Shown in pieces: positions 1-7,989 of a DNA stretch of 21,809 nt. This DNA comes from Phycisphaerae bacterium (GTDB lineage Bacteria > Planctomycetota > Phycisphaerae > Phycisphaerales > SM1A02), in NCBI GenBank assembly GCA_002690755.1, contig NZFT01000065.1:56075-77883 (forward strand), given 5' to 3'. The stretch's first letter is position 1. The number at the start of each line of letters is the position of its first letter. The translations under genes were made by a program, and so were the position numbers. Under the pieces are notes generated by a model. It saw only the letters and a program-made list of their open reading frames with translations. It did no database searches and was not told where the DNA came from.

Positions 1-1418
1 GCCTCGATCCGGTTCGCGAGGTCATCCGCTTCCGGCGCCGACTGGACGACGTTCCGGTCGAGCACACCGAGGATCCCGTCCATTCGAACCAGCGCCGCAA
101 GCTCCACGGCTGCGCGTTCGGAGGAACCGGACTCGGCCCCGTCCTCGAGCCGGCTCGCGTTGACCGCCTCGTTCAGGACACCGATCGCCCGGGCGAGGTT
201 CAGGTCGTCGGAGACCGCCTGCTCGAAATCGGACAGTGCCGACTCCAGCGGGCCGGGCCCGTCTCCGGGCACCACGCGGCCGTCCGCGAGCCGCTCTCGA
301 AGGCGGCACCAGCGGTCGACCATCCGGCCGCAGTCCCTCAGGCCCTGCATCGTGAAGTTGGCGTTCTGACGGTAGTGCGTCCGAACCAGTTCGAGCCGGA
401 GCGCCGCCGGCGTCACACCTCGCGCGAGAATGTCGCGGACCGTGAAGAAGTTGCCCCCGGACTTCGACATCTTCTCGCCTTCGACGACGAGATGCCGGGT
501 GTGGAACCAGTACCTGGCGAATCGCTCGCTGCCGGAGGCCGCGCAACTCTGCGCGATCTCGCATTCGTGGTGCGGGAAGATGTTGTCCTCGCCGCCCGAA
601 TGCAGATCGATCTGACCGGCGTGCGGCCCGTCCGAGGCCGCGAGCAGACCCTGTGCCATCGCGCTGCACTCGAGGTGCCACCCCGGATAGCCCTCGCCCC
701 ATGGACTCGCCCAGCGCATCAGATGCGACGGATCCGGCTTCCAGAGCAGGAAGTCCGCCGGATGACGTTTCGCGGCCTGATTGGTCGACGACACCCGGCC
801 ACCCTCGCCCGCCCGCAGTGCGTCGACGGTGTTGCCGCTCAACCGACCGTACGCCGGGAAGCTGGCCACCGAGAAGTACACGGCGTCATCGCCACCGACA
901 TAGGCATGATCCGCTTCGATCAGTCGCTCGATCATCGCGACCATCTGCGGGATCCAGCGGGTGGGCCGCGGCATCAACGACGGATCCTTCACCGCGTCTT
1001 CGACGACGCCGAGACCGAGGACCCGGGCATCCTCGATGAAGGCGTCGGCGTAGAAGTCCGCGATCGCGTTGGGATCGTCGGGATCCAGCTCGGCGCCCTC
1101 CGGAAGCTTGCCGGATTTCTTGGCCTCCTGGAGTCTCTTGCCCGCCACCGCCATCTTGTCCTCGCCTCCGCCGTCCGCCACCGCATCGTCGGTCATGTGA
1201 CCGACATCGGTGATGTTCATCACGTGACGCACCTCATGCCCGAGGAACTCCAGCGTTCGACGGAGGACGTCGGCGTTCAGAAAGGATCTGAAGTTGCCGA
1301 TGTGGGCATAGTCGTAGACGGTCGGACCACAGGTGTAGAAGGTCACGGGACCGTTGGGATCGATGGGTTCGAAGTCGACCTGTCGTCGTTCGAGGGTGTC
1401 GTGGAGTCGAAGTGGCAT
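1..1418 (-). CDS. cysS: Cysteine--tRNA ligase (CysRS), 3' end cut by window
   Basis: Class I aminoacyl-tRNA synthetase that charges tRNA-Cys in the cytoplasm. The reverse-strand frame reads from ATG at 1418 off the window edge, giving 472 codons, and the C-terminal tail is missing. Seen directly: the N-terminal TCGPTVYD with zinc-ligand Cys30, the HIGH-type motif HIGN at residues 39-42, WHLECSAM with Cys251, HHECE at about 283-287 (remaining zinc ligands) and KMSKS at 316-320. KMSKS lies about 50 residues later than in the E. coli enzyme, so there are insertions; one is a charged stretch after the [11 protein letters not shown] motif, about residues 75-120. The start fits the family N-terminus ([12 protein letters not shown]). 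The gene is divergent from the neighbouring glycosyltransferase, 115 bp away, and is probably unrelated to the sugar locus. A long open frame on the opposite strand is a shadow. Confidence 0.96.
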   Translation of the reverse strand, partial: MPLRLHDTLERRQVDFEPIDPNGPVTFYTCGPTVYDYAHIGNFRSFLNADVLRRTLEFLGHEVRHVMNITDVGHMTDDAVADGGGEDKMAVAGKRLQEAKKSGKLPEGAELDPDDPNAIADFYADAFIEDARVLGLGVVEDAVKDPSLMPRPTRWIPQMVAMIERLIEADHAYVGGDDAVYFSVASFPAYGRLSGNTVDALRAGEGGRVSSTNQAAKRHPADFLLWKPDPSHLMRWASPWGEGYPGWHLECSAMAQGLLAASDGPHAGQIDLHSGGEDNIFPHHECEIAQSCAASGSERFARYWFHTRHLVVEGEKMSKSGGNFFTVRDILARGVTPAALRLELVRTHYRQNANFTMQGLRDCGRMVDRWCRLRERLADGRVVPGDGPGPLESALSDFEQAVSDDLNLARAIGVLNEAVNASRLEDGAESGSSERAAVELAALVRMDGILGVLDRNVVQSAPEADDLANRIE

Positions 1419-1461
1419 CGGCCGTTCCGGTACGGATCGAAGGTCGAAGCCGAGGTCCCGA

Positions 1462-1490
1462 TTGGGCCGCGGCGCTGGAAGCCGTATCCT
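1462..1490 (+). promoter_or_regulatory. Candidate sigma70-type promoter for the 1534 operon
   Basis: TTGGGC at 1462-1467 and TATCCT at 1485-1490 are separated by 17 bp. They match the TTGACA/TATAAT consensus at 3 of 6 and 4 of 6 positions. The element sits in the 115-bp divergent gap between cysS and the glycosyltransferase and would give a leader of about 35 nt. The match is weak and chance is possible. Confidence 0.22.
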
Positions 1491-1533
1491 ACGACTTCGT
1501 GATCCTGTTCCGGTGCCGGGAGCCCGAGTCCAC

Positions 1534-2694
1534 ATGCGCATCACCATCGTGCTGGGTCCATTCAAGCCGCCGCCGCCCGCCCCCAGCGGCGCGATCGAGA
1601 AGGTGTGGTGGAAGCTCGCCGAGGTGTTCGCCCGCCGAGGACACCAGGTGGTCATGCTTGGTCCGGAGCACGGCGATCTCCCGCGAGGATCCTCGATCGA
1701 CGGGGTGGAATACCGCAGACTGCCCCTCCTGGCCCGGGGCCGGAGCGTCCGGGGCGACGTCATTCGAGACTTCGGATGGTCCCGGCGTGCCGCGAGGTTG
1801 CTTCCCGACGCGGATGTGACGGTCACGAACTGCTTCTGGCTGCCCTGGCTCCTTCGATCGCCTCGGAATCGAATCCGTCGCCGGATCGGGGTCCTCAACA
1901 TGCACGTCCAGCGGTTCCCGAAGGGGCAGATGCGACTGTACCGGGGCGTCGACCGCATCTCGACGGTATCGCAGGCGATCATCGACGGGATCGTCGACGA
2001 GCGGCCGGATTTCTCGGCGCGAGTCGCCCTCATCGGAAACCCCGTCGATCTCGCGACCTTCCACCCCGCGGACCACCGGGCCGATCCGTCCGAGACGCCC
2101 CGAATCCTCTACACCGGTCGGATCCACCCCGAAAAGGGCCTGCATCTGCTGGTCGAGGCCTGGCGGCGACTGCTCACCTCGGGCCGGACGTTCGGACTCC
2201 GGCTCGTTGGTCCCGCCGATCTGGGCGATGGTGGAGGCGGACCCGAATACGTCCGCAGCCTTCGTTCGCTCGCCGGGGACGCTCCGCTCGAACTTCCCGG
2301 TGGGGTCGCCGATCCCGCCGCACTCGCCGATGAGCTTCGAGCCGCCGACCTCTATTGCTATCCATCCATCGCCGCGAAGGGCGAGGCATCGCCCGTGGCC
2401 CCCCTCGAAGCGATGGCCTGCGGACTTCCCCCGGTGGTCGCGGATCTCCCCCAGTACGCCGCATACATCCGCGACGAGGAGACGGGACTGGTGTTTCCAC
2501 GCGGGGATCAGGAGGTCGAGTGTCTCGAAGAGACGATCGATCGCCTCGCGACGAACCACGAACTCCGCCGAAGACTGGCTCGAAACGCGATCGAGGCGGC
2601 CGCCCGATACGGTATCGAGGAGATCGCCACCGCGTATCTCAAGGACTTCGAGCGATCGGCCGACGAACTCCGGAGAGGACGGCCCGAATCGTGA
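1534..2694 (+). CDS. Glycosyltransferase family 4 (GT-B fold)
   Basis: Predicted cytoplasmic or membrane-associated retaining glycosyltransferase of 386 aa that would add a sugar to the growing lipid-linked repeat unit; donor and acceptor cannot be read from the sequence. The N-terminal domain begins [19 protein letters not shown]. The C-terminal GT4 domain shows [19 protein letters not shown] at about 191-209 and the E-x7-E nucleotide-sugar signature at Glu284 and Glu292 ([18 protein letters not shown]). The frame is open further upstream, to 1354, but that part overlaps cysS. ATG at 1534 matches the usual MRI(L/V) beginning of the family and follows GAG at a short distance. The stop overlaps the GTG of the acyltransferase in a GTGA junction, so the two are translationally coupled. 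Confidence 0.9.
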   Translation: MRITIVLGPFKPPPPAPSGAIEKVWWKLAEVFARRGHQVVMLGPEHGDLPRGSSIDGVEYRRLPLLARGRSVRGDVIRDFGWSRRAARLLPDADVTVTNCFWLPWLLRSPRNRIRRRIGVLNMHVQRFPKGQMRLYRGVDRISTVSQAIIDGIVDERPDFSARVALIGNPVDLATFHPADHRADPSETPRILYTGRIHPEKGLHLLVEAWRRLLTSGRTFGLRLVGPADLGDGGGGPEYVRSLRSLAGDAPLELPGGVADPAALADELRAADLYCYPSIAAKGEASPVAPLEAMACGLPPVVADLPQYAAYIRDEETGLVFPRGDQEVECLEETIDRLATNHELRRRLARNAIEAAARYGIEEIATAYLKDFERSADELRRGRPES

Positions 2695-3302
2695 GCACTC
2701 GAACCAACAATCGACCCAAGGATCGGCTCCACCGGAAGCAGGACGATCAGGCCAGCGCCTACGCCAGCCCGTGGTCCCTTCGTGAACGATTGGGCGTCGC
2801 CCTCTTCGCCGTCACGTGGACGGTGCTCTGCCGTTGGACGCCGAATCCCGCCAACGCGTGGCGGCTCCTGATCCTCCGGATCTTCGGGTGCCGGATCACC
2901 GGCCGCCCCTACGTCGCGGGATCCTGTCGGATCCGCGTGCCATGGCAGCTCGAACTCCACGATCGAGCGTGTCTCGGCCCGAACAGCGAGGTCTACAACC
3001 TCGGCGAATGCGTGCTGCGGGCGCGATGCACGATCGCCCAGGGAACCTATCTCTGCGGTGGAAGTCACGACCTGTCGGTGCCCACCCTGCCACTCATCGT
3101 CGGACCGATCGACGTCGGCGAAGACGCCTTCATCGGAGCCCGGGCGTTCATCATGCCCGGCGTGACCATCGGCGAAGGGGCCGTCATCGGTGCCGCCGCG
3201 GTCGCGGTGCGCGATGCGAAGCCGTGGACCGTGATCGTGGGGAATCCGGGGAACGAGATCTCGATGCGGAAGTTCGAACGGCCCGAAGGCGACGAAGGCT
3301 GA
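2691..3302 (+). CDS. WcaF-like hexapeptide-repeat acyltransferase
   Basis: Left-handed beta-helix (LbH) acetyl- or acyltransferase of 203 aa, likely decorating a sugar of the polysaccharide, as WcaF-type enzymes do in colanic-acid loci. Residues 34-48 form one hydrophobic segment. Imperfect hexapeptide repeats run from about 95 to 175 (for example VGEDAFIGARAFIMPGVTIGEG). GGSHD carries the probable catalytic His126, and the usual end of the fold, VIVGNPG, is at 181-187. The GTG start at 2691 overlaps the TGA of the preceding GT4, so the pair are co-translated. The stop is 1 bp from the stop of the convergent GT2 gene on the other strand. The family is clear; the acyl group and the acceptor are not known. 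Confidence 0.88.
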   Translation: MSTRTNNRPKDRLHRKQDDQASAYASPWSLRERLGVALFAVTWTVLCRWTPNPANAWRLLILRIFGCRITGRPYVAGSCRIRVPWQLELHDRACLGPNSEVYNLGECVLRARCTIAQGTYLCGGSHDLSVPTLPLIVGPIDVGEDAFIGARAFIMPGVTIGEGAVIGAAAVAVRDAKPWTVIVGNPGNEISMRKFERPEGDEG

Positions 3303-3303
3303 T

Positions 3304-5028
3304 TCAGGCCACCGCGTCGCCGCGATGTTCCGCTCGCTCGAGTTCGATGATCTTGAGACGGATCTGGAAGAAGTAGATCCATTTCAGCAACGCGAAGGCG
3401 AAGCCGGGATATCCGTCGAGGATGCCGAATCGAAACAGGTAGCTGGCGAAGAAGTAACCCGGCGCGAGCCACCAGCGTCGGATCGCGCCGTACTTCCACC
3501 GCTGGCGTCGGGTGAAGTACGACTGGCCCGGCCCCCCCCCTTCGACCAGCTTCATGTACCGCTTCGCTTCCCACGAGGAATACTCGTTGTGCTTGCGGAT
3601 GTAGGACTTCAGTCCCTTGTAGTCGTCGTGGTCGATCGTCGCCCCGATGCGGCCGGTGGTTCCGGCCAGCACCGGATGCTCGTGGACCTCCATGTCGAGG
3701 TGACTCCAACGCTCCTCGTCGATCCGTTCGTATTCCCCGCTCCCGGTCCGGATCAGGGCCAGCTTGGTGAACGCCGCACCATGCCGGAGATATCGACCCA
3801 TGAAGTAGTTGTGATAGGACAGCCACATCCCATCGTGCGGACTGGTGGCAAGCGTGGAGGCGAGTTCGTCGCAGAAGTCGTCGGTCACGTACTCGTCGGC
3901 GTCGAGGAAGAGAATCCAGGGCGTGTCGAATTCATGATTGCGGAGGACCCAGTTGCGCTTCTTCGGAAACTGACCGTTCCAACGGAAGTCGACGACTTCG
4001 GCGCCGTGCTCCTGCGCGATCTCGACCGTCCGGTCCGTGCTTCCCGAGTCGACGACCACCACCTTCGAGAATCGACCGAGACGACTCAGGCAGATCGGGA
4101 GATTCTTCTCCTCGTTGAGGACCGGAACCACCACGGTGACCGGCAGATCGCCACGTGGTGATCCCTCGGTCATCGGCTCCGGCATTCTCTGGGCCCGATC
4201 GATCCGGAGTTCCTTGATCTTCAGCGAGATCAGGAACTCGTACGCGCTGATGAAGAGGCTGAACCTTCGTCCCGTCGACCCGTCCATGAACCCGCGTCGC
4301 CACACGTACATGTAGAGGAAGCGGAACAGCCAGGGGGCGGGAAGCAGGTGGTAGATCCGCTGCTTGAACCACCGCCGCCGCTGCAACGCATTGCCGAAGA
4401 AACTCGATGCGAGTCCCGAGGCCGGAGGTCCGGCGGCTTCGCGACCACGAAGGATCTCCTGCGCCTCGAGCGACGAATAGCTGTTGTGCTTCGCGATCGA
4501 GTGCTCGATGCCCCGGCGATCGTCGTGGATCATCGGTTCCTCGAGGTAGGCGGTCTTGCCGTCGACCACCATGTGTTCATGCACGGCACGATCTTCGTAA
4601 CGCGCCTTGCCGCGCTTGAAGAGGCGGAGATTCCAGCTGGGGAAGTAGCCGCAGTGCCGGATCGGATCGTCGAGGAAGTAGAAGAGTCGGTTGAGGTAGA
4701 ACGCCGTCTCTTCGACCTCATCCACATTGCGATCGAGCACTTCCATGATCTCCACGCGGAGTTCGGGGGTGACGATCTCGTCGGCGTCGATGATCAGGGT
4801 CCAGTCCGCTTCGAAGGGAAGCGTGTCCAGCGCCCAGTTCTTCTGCGCCGCGTAGCCCGCCCAGTCGTGGTGGACGAACTCCGCGCCGTGCGACTCGACG
4901 ATCCCACGGGTCCCGTCCGTCGATCCGCTGTCGATGACGAAGATGCGACGGGTCCAGCCGGTGAGCGCCTCGAGGCAGCGGCCGATGTTCGCCTCCTCGT
5001 TCTGGGTGATGATCAGGACGTCGAGCAA
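3304..5028 (-). CDS. Double-domain glycosyltransferase family 2 (tandem GT2-GT2 fusion)
   Basis: A 574-aa protein holding two complete GT2 (GT-A fold) domains of the WaaE/SunS-like type. Domain 1 has TQNEEANIGR at 8-17, DSGSTDGT at 33-40, DADE at 81-84, VHEH at 149-152, HDD at 168-170 and KHNSYSS at 180-186. Domain 2, from about 296, repeats the order: PVLNEEKNL, DSGSTDRT at 327-334, DADE at 376-379, VHEH at 448-451, HDD at 467-469 and KHNEYSS at 479-485. Each domain ends in an aromatic, hydrophobic segment (about 225-270 and 515-560) that may touch the membrane. Both domains keep the metal-binding and catalytic motifs, so two sugar transfers, or one repeated transfer, are possible. Start: TTG at 5028, chosen because GGAGGAG lies 8 nt before it; the gene overlaps the deacetylase end by 16 bp. 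A nine-G coding run lies near residue 497. Confidence 0.92.
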   Translation of the reverse strand: MLDVLIITQNEEANIGRCLEALTGWTRRIFVIDSGSTDGTRGIVESHGAEFVHHDWAGYAAQKNWALDTLPFEADWTLIIDADEIVTPELRVEIMEVLDRNVDEVEETAFYLNRLFYFLDDPIRHCGYFPSWNLRLFKRGKARYEDRAVHEHMVVDGKTAYLEEPMIHDDRRGIEHSIAKHNSYSSLEAQEILRGREAAGPPASGLASSFFGNALQRRRWFKQRIYHLLPAPWLFRFLYMYVWRRGFMDGSTGRRFSLFISAYEFLISLKIKELRIDRAQRMPEPMTEGSPRGDLPVTVVVPVLNEEKNLPICLSRLGRFSKVVVVDSGSTDRTVEIAQEHGAEVVDFRWNGQFPKKRNWVLRNHEFDTPWILFLDADEYVTDDFCDELASTLATSPHDGMWLSYHNYFMGRYLRHGAAFTKLALIRTGSGEYERIDEERWSHLDMEVHEHPVLAGTTGRIGATIDHDDYKGLKSYIRKHNEYSSWEAKRYMKLVEGGGPGQSYFTRRQRWKYGAIRRWWLAPGYFFASYLFRFGILDGYPGFAFALLKWIYFFQIRLKIIELERAEHRGDAVA

Positions 5029-5933
5029 GTCGAAGTCTCCTCCGGCAGATGATGCCGCAGAACATCCCTGCAGGGCGCGAAACGATACCGCTGAAGCAGC
5101 ATCCGGAGCTTCCGATTGGTGCTCGCGAGACCGATGTAGCTCTTGAACCGACGACTGGCGGACATCGGCACCACCGGTGAATCGGGGGCGAAGTCACGAG
5201 GGTGGAGATACACCACGCCCGGCAGACCCCGGCGATGAAGCGATTCGAAGCCCCGGCGGATGAGCCAGCCCGGGAAGAGCCGCAGGTAGCCGCCGCCCGA
5301 GAAACCGACCTGGGAGGGCCCCAGCCGCATCAGACTCATCGGCAGTTCCGGCAGCGTCCGGCCGGAGGGCGCTTCTGCGAACAGATGTGGTTGGATCGGA
5401 CACGGATACCCGCCGTTCTCACGGGCGACCGGGAACAGGCTCGCGTCGTAGTCCAGTCCGGCGTCGAGCAGGACGTCGAACGCCCACTCGGTACCGGGGG
5501 TGATGGAGAAGCTCGGAGCCCGGAACGACGTGACCGGCGCCCCACCCGCATCTTCGATCACCTTGATCGAGGTCGTCAGATCATCGCGGAAGTTCGCCTC
5601 GTCGAGATCGGACACCTTTCGATGCCAGTAGGAGTGGGACCCGATCTCGTGACCCGCGTCGACGGTGCGTCGAACGAGCTGGGGGTATCGCTCCGCGATC
5701 CAGCCGAGATAGTAGAACGTCGCCTTCACGCCGAACTCCTCGCAGATGCCGAGGATCTCATCGGTCCGACGTTCCACGATCGACGGGAATCCGGGCCAGT
5801 CGTCGACGTTCGCCACCGCGTCGATCTCGACCAGGTGGAACCAGTCCTCGATGTCGAAACTGAGCGCATTCAGCGGCCGCTCGTCCGCTGGATGAGCCGC
5901 GTCGTCGCTGTTTGCCGGGGTTCGAGCGTTCAT
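5013..5933 (-). CDS. Polysaccharide deacetylase, DUF3473/PEP-CTERM-locus type
   Basis: NodB-fold (carbohydrate esterase 4) deacetylase of 306 aa that probably removes N-acetyl groups from the polymer or its precursor. Visible motifs are LSFDIEDWF with Asp27 (first motif), SHSYWH giving metal ligands His100 and His104, RAP at 138-140, FSGGGYLRLFP at 211-221 and YLHPRDF at 242-248. The FSGGGYLRLFP and HPRDF arrangement is characteristic of the group with a DUF3473 C-terminus, often found in exosortase/PEP-CTERM polysaccharide loci. No signal peptide is obvious. ATG at 5933 is taken because it leaves a 25-bp gap after the formyltransferase; the frame is open upstream, but that would overlap that gene by many codons. 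The 3' end overlaps the GT2 start by 16 bp. Confidence 0.92.
   Translation of the reverse strand: MNARTPANSDDAAHPADERPLNALSFDIEDWFHLVEIDAVANVDDWPGFPSIVERRTDEILGICEEFGVKATFYYLGWIAERYPQLVRRTVDAGHEIGSHSYWHRKVSDLDEANFRDDLTTSIKVIEDAGGAPVTSFRAPSFSITPGTEWAFDVLLDAGLDYDASLFPVARENGGYPCPIQPHLFAEAPSGRTLPELPMSLMRLGPSQVGFSGGGYLRLFPGWLIRRGFESLHRRGLPGVVYLHPRDFAPDSPVVPMSASRRFKSYIGLASTNRKLRMLLQRYRFAPCRDVLRHHLPEETSTCSTS
5037..5043 (-). promoter_or_regulatory. Strong ribosome binding site for the TTG-started GT2 gene
   Basis: On the minus strand GGAGGAG lies 8 nt before the TTG at 5028-5026, inside the end of the deacetylase gene. No ATG or GTG sits at a comparable place, so this site decides the start. It suggests re-initiation by ribosomes finishing the upstream gene. 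Confidence 0.7.
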
Positions 5934-5958
5934 GACTTCGCGAAATCCGTCGAAGGCC

Positions 5959-6747
5959 TCAGAGAAGCCGATGCCCACGGTCCCGGACCCGCTGCATGTC
6001 CTCCGGACCCGGCATCGAGAAGTGGGTCGCTTCGGATGCCGGATTCGGCAGAAGCGGCGGATCACCGAGCTCCACGAGCCTGACCGCTTCGAGCACCGAC
6101 TCCGCGGCGAGGTCCTTCGATCTCGCCATCACGTCTTCGAGGGTGTCCCAGGGATTGATCCGGTACCGCTTCTGAACGACGATCGGCCCGTTGTCGAGCT
6201 TCTCGTCCACGAAGTGGACCGAGACCCCGCCCTCCTTCTCTCCATTCGCAAGCGTCCAGAAACTGGGCATCAATCCCCGGTACTTGGGAAGCAGGGCGCC
6301 GTGGCAGTTGATGATTCCCGCGGGCGTCTGATCCCGGAGCGGTTTCCGATAGAGCTGCGTGCCGGAGATCGACACGATCAGTTCCACCCGCTTCTCCCGG
6401 AGGTATTCGAGAAACACGTCGCTGTTGACGTCGACGGCCTCGGTGACTTCGACCCCGTACTTTCTCGCGACCGCGCGGATCGAGTGACATCGACGCGTCG
6501 ACTTCAGCCACTGGTTCTCGATGCGCGAGAGGATCTTCTTGATCAGGTAGCGACGGAGCTTCCACTGGAAGTAGTTGAAGCCGTACAGCCGCTTCAGATC
6601 CATGGCGGTCTGGAAGACGGTTCGCTTTCCCTGGGCGATGGACTGGATGTTGACGCCGGCGGTGGAATCGTGGTACTGGCGAAAGTACTTGTCGAGCACC
6701 TTCGGCAGAAGAAATGGTTCATTCTGAATGAAGACGTACTTGATCAA
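5959..6747 (-). CDS. Formyltransferase-fold enzyme, probable sugar N-formyltransferase
   Basis: A 262-aa protein with the catalytic core of the N10-formyltetrahydrofolate-dependent formyltransferase family (as in methionyl-tRNA formyltransferase). The triad Asn147, His149 and Asp185 is seen in IINCHGALLPKYRG and VDEKLDNGPIV. The N-terminal 80 residues are basic and aromatic and unlike Fmt, and no tRNA-binding C-terminal domain is present. In this context the substrate is more likely an amino sugar nucleotide or a sugar residue; Brucella WbkC-type enzymes of similar size formylate perosamine. No aminotransferase to supply an amino sugar is in the window. Start: TTG at 6747, supported by the TTGA overlap with the stop of the upstream GT4 and by GAGGG a few bases before. 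The open frame reaches 6876, but that part lies inside the GT4 gene. Confidence 0.85.
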   Translation of the reverse strand: MIKYVFIQNEPFLLPKVLDKYFRQYHDSTAGVNIQSIAQGKRTVFQTAMDLKRLYGFNYFQWKLRRYLIKKILSRIENQWLKSTRRCHSIRAVARKYGVEVTEAVDVNSDVFLEYLREKRVELIVSISGTQLYRKPLRDQTPAGIINCHGALLPKYRGLMPSFWTLANGEKEGGVSVHFVDEKLDNGPIVVQKRYRINPWDTLEDVMARSKDLAAESVLEAVRLVELGDPPLLPNPASEATHFSMPGPEDMQRVRDRGHRLL

Positions 6748-7985
6748 ACGGAATCCCTCGCACTCGGGCCCGACTCCGTCAGATCCTCGAGAAGCATTCT
6801 CCAGGCCTGAAGTCGATGCCGAGCCCCATGTTCGTCCACGAGCGCTCTTCTGGCTCTTCGACCGGCCGCCTCGCACACATCGGTGTTTGAGGCGAAATTC
6901 TCAATCAATCGAACCAACGATTCAGTATCGCCCTGACGAACGGAGCCGCCACAGTCATTCTCCAAGATCACCCGGGATATCTCGCTCGAGGCATCACCGA
7001 TGAAGATCGCCGGTCGCTCCGCCGCGAGGATCCCGAAGAGCTTCGACGGCACCATGATTCCCTCCACCCCTTCCAGCAGGCTCACGAGGTGCATGTCGGC
7101 CGCACTCAGGAGTTCGTCGAGACGCTCGCGTGGCTGATAAGGGGCGATAACACAACTTGACTCCAGCTCGTGTTCGGCGATGAACTCTTCGACCCTGGCC
7201 TTCTTCTTGCCTCCGCCCACGAACGCGAAACGGATCCGGTCGTCCTTCGAGAGAGCCTTCGCCGCCTCAAGAAAGGTGTCTACGTCGTGCCCGATCCCGA
7301 AGTTCCCCGAATACATGACCAGGGTCCGATCCCCGATGCCCCATTCGGCCCGGTAGGGATTCCGGTCGCGGGGAATCGGCTTGACCTCCTCCTGATCGCT
7401 CCACACTCCGATCAGGTGCACCCGATCGTCGTCGACGCCCTTCGAACGAACGAGGTCCGCCATGCATCGCCCCAGCACCACCACTGCGTCCGCCGATCGC
7501 AGACAAGATCGGTTCAACGCCTCGAAGAAACGACTCGATGGCGAGCCGGCTCGCATCACGCCGCACGCGATGGGCAGGTCGGGGTAGAGATCCATGACCC
7601 AGTAGACGAACTTCGTTCCCTTCACCGCCCGCAGGATTCTTCCCACCATCGCGATGAAGGGTGGCGTGGTGAAACAGACCGCCACGTCGTGGCGGGGAAG
7701 CAGGATCGCCTTGAAGAAGGCGGCCAGATAGAAGAGCGCGAAGTCCGCGACCCGGGCGATGATGGTCGATTTTCCGAAGAGGGAACGACCGACCCGGTGG
7801 ATTCGAATCCCATCGACGACTTCCTCGCGGGGGAGTGCCGCCCCCTTCTGTCCATAGATCGATCTCGAGGCGATCACACTCACTTCGTGACCGTGACGAA
7901 CGAGATCGCGGGCGAGATCGTGTCCGTGCTGGGCCGTGGCCGCGACATCGGGGAAGAAGACCTGGTTGATCAGAAGGATTCGCAT
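6744..7985 (-). CDS. Glycosyltransferase family 4, WbuB-like
   Basis: GT-B glycosyltransferase of 413 aa resembling WbuB-type enzymes of O-antigen and capsule loci. It begins MRILLINQVFFPDVAATAQH, the usual WbuB-like opening in which a conserved FFPD precedes the donor loop. A hydrophobic stretch at about 79-97 (VADFALFYLAAFFKAILL) and FTTPPF at 105-110 are typical and suggest membrane association. The C-terminal domain shows MYSGNFGIGHDVDTF at 224-238 and VPSKLFGILAAERP at 312-325, the nucleotide-sugar-binding loop. It lies 4 bp after fcl and overlaps the formyltransferase start by 4 bp, in the middle of the five-gene operon. Many WbuB-like enzymes transfer fucosamine or related deoxysugars; here the donor is unproved. 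Confidence 0.9.
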   Translation of the reverse strand: MRILLINQVFFPDVAATAQHGHDLARDLVRHGHEVSVIASRSIYGQKGAALPREEVVDGIRIHRVGRSLFGKSTIIARVADFALFYLAAFFKAILLPRHDVAVCFTTPPFIAMVGRILRAVKGTKFVYWVMDLYPDLPIACGVMRAGSPSSRFFEALNRSCLRSADAVVVLGRCMADLVRSKGVDDDRVHLIGVWSDQEEVKPIPRDRNPYRAEWGIGDRTLVMYSGNFGIGHDVDTFLEAAKALSKDDRIRFAFVGGGKKKARVEEFIAEHELESSCVIAPYQPRERLDELLSAADMHLVSLLEGVEGIMVPSKLFGILAAERPAIFIGDASSEISRVILENDCGGSVRQGDTESLVRLIENFASNTDVCEAAGRRARRALVDEHGARHRLQAWRMLLEDLTESGPSARDSV

Positions 7986-7989
7986 GTGG

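Noticed and set aside
375..1502. A 375-codon plus-strand open frame opposite cysS.
   Set aside because: It is the antisense of a gene with the zinc, HIGN and KMSKS motifs of CysRS. Its translation is Arg/His/Val-rich with no family motifs, as expected for a shadow in GC-rich DNA.
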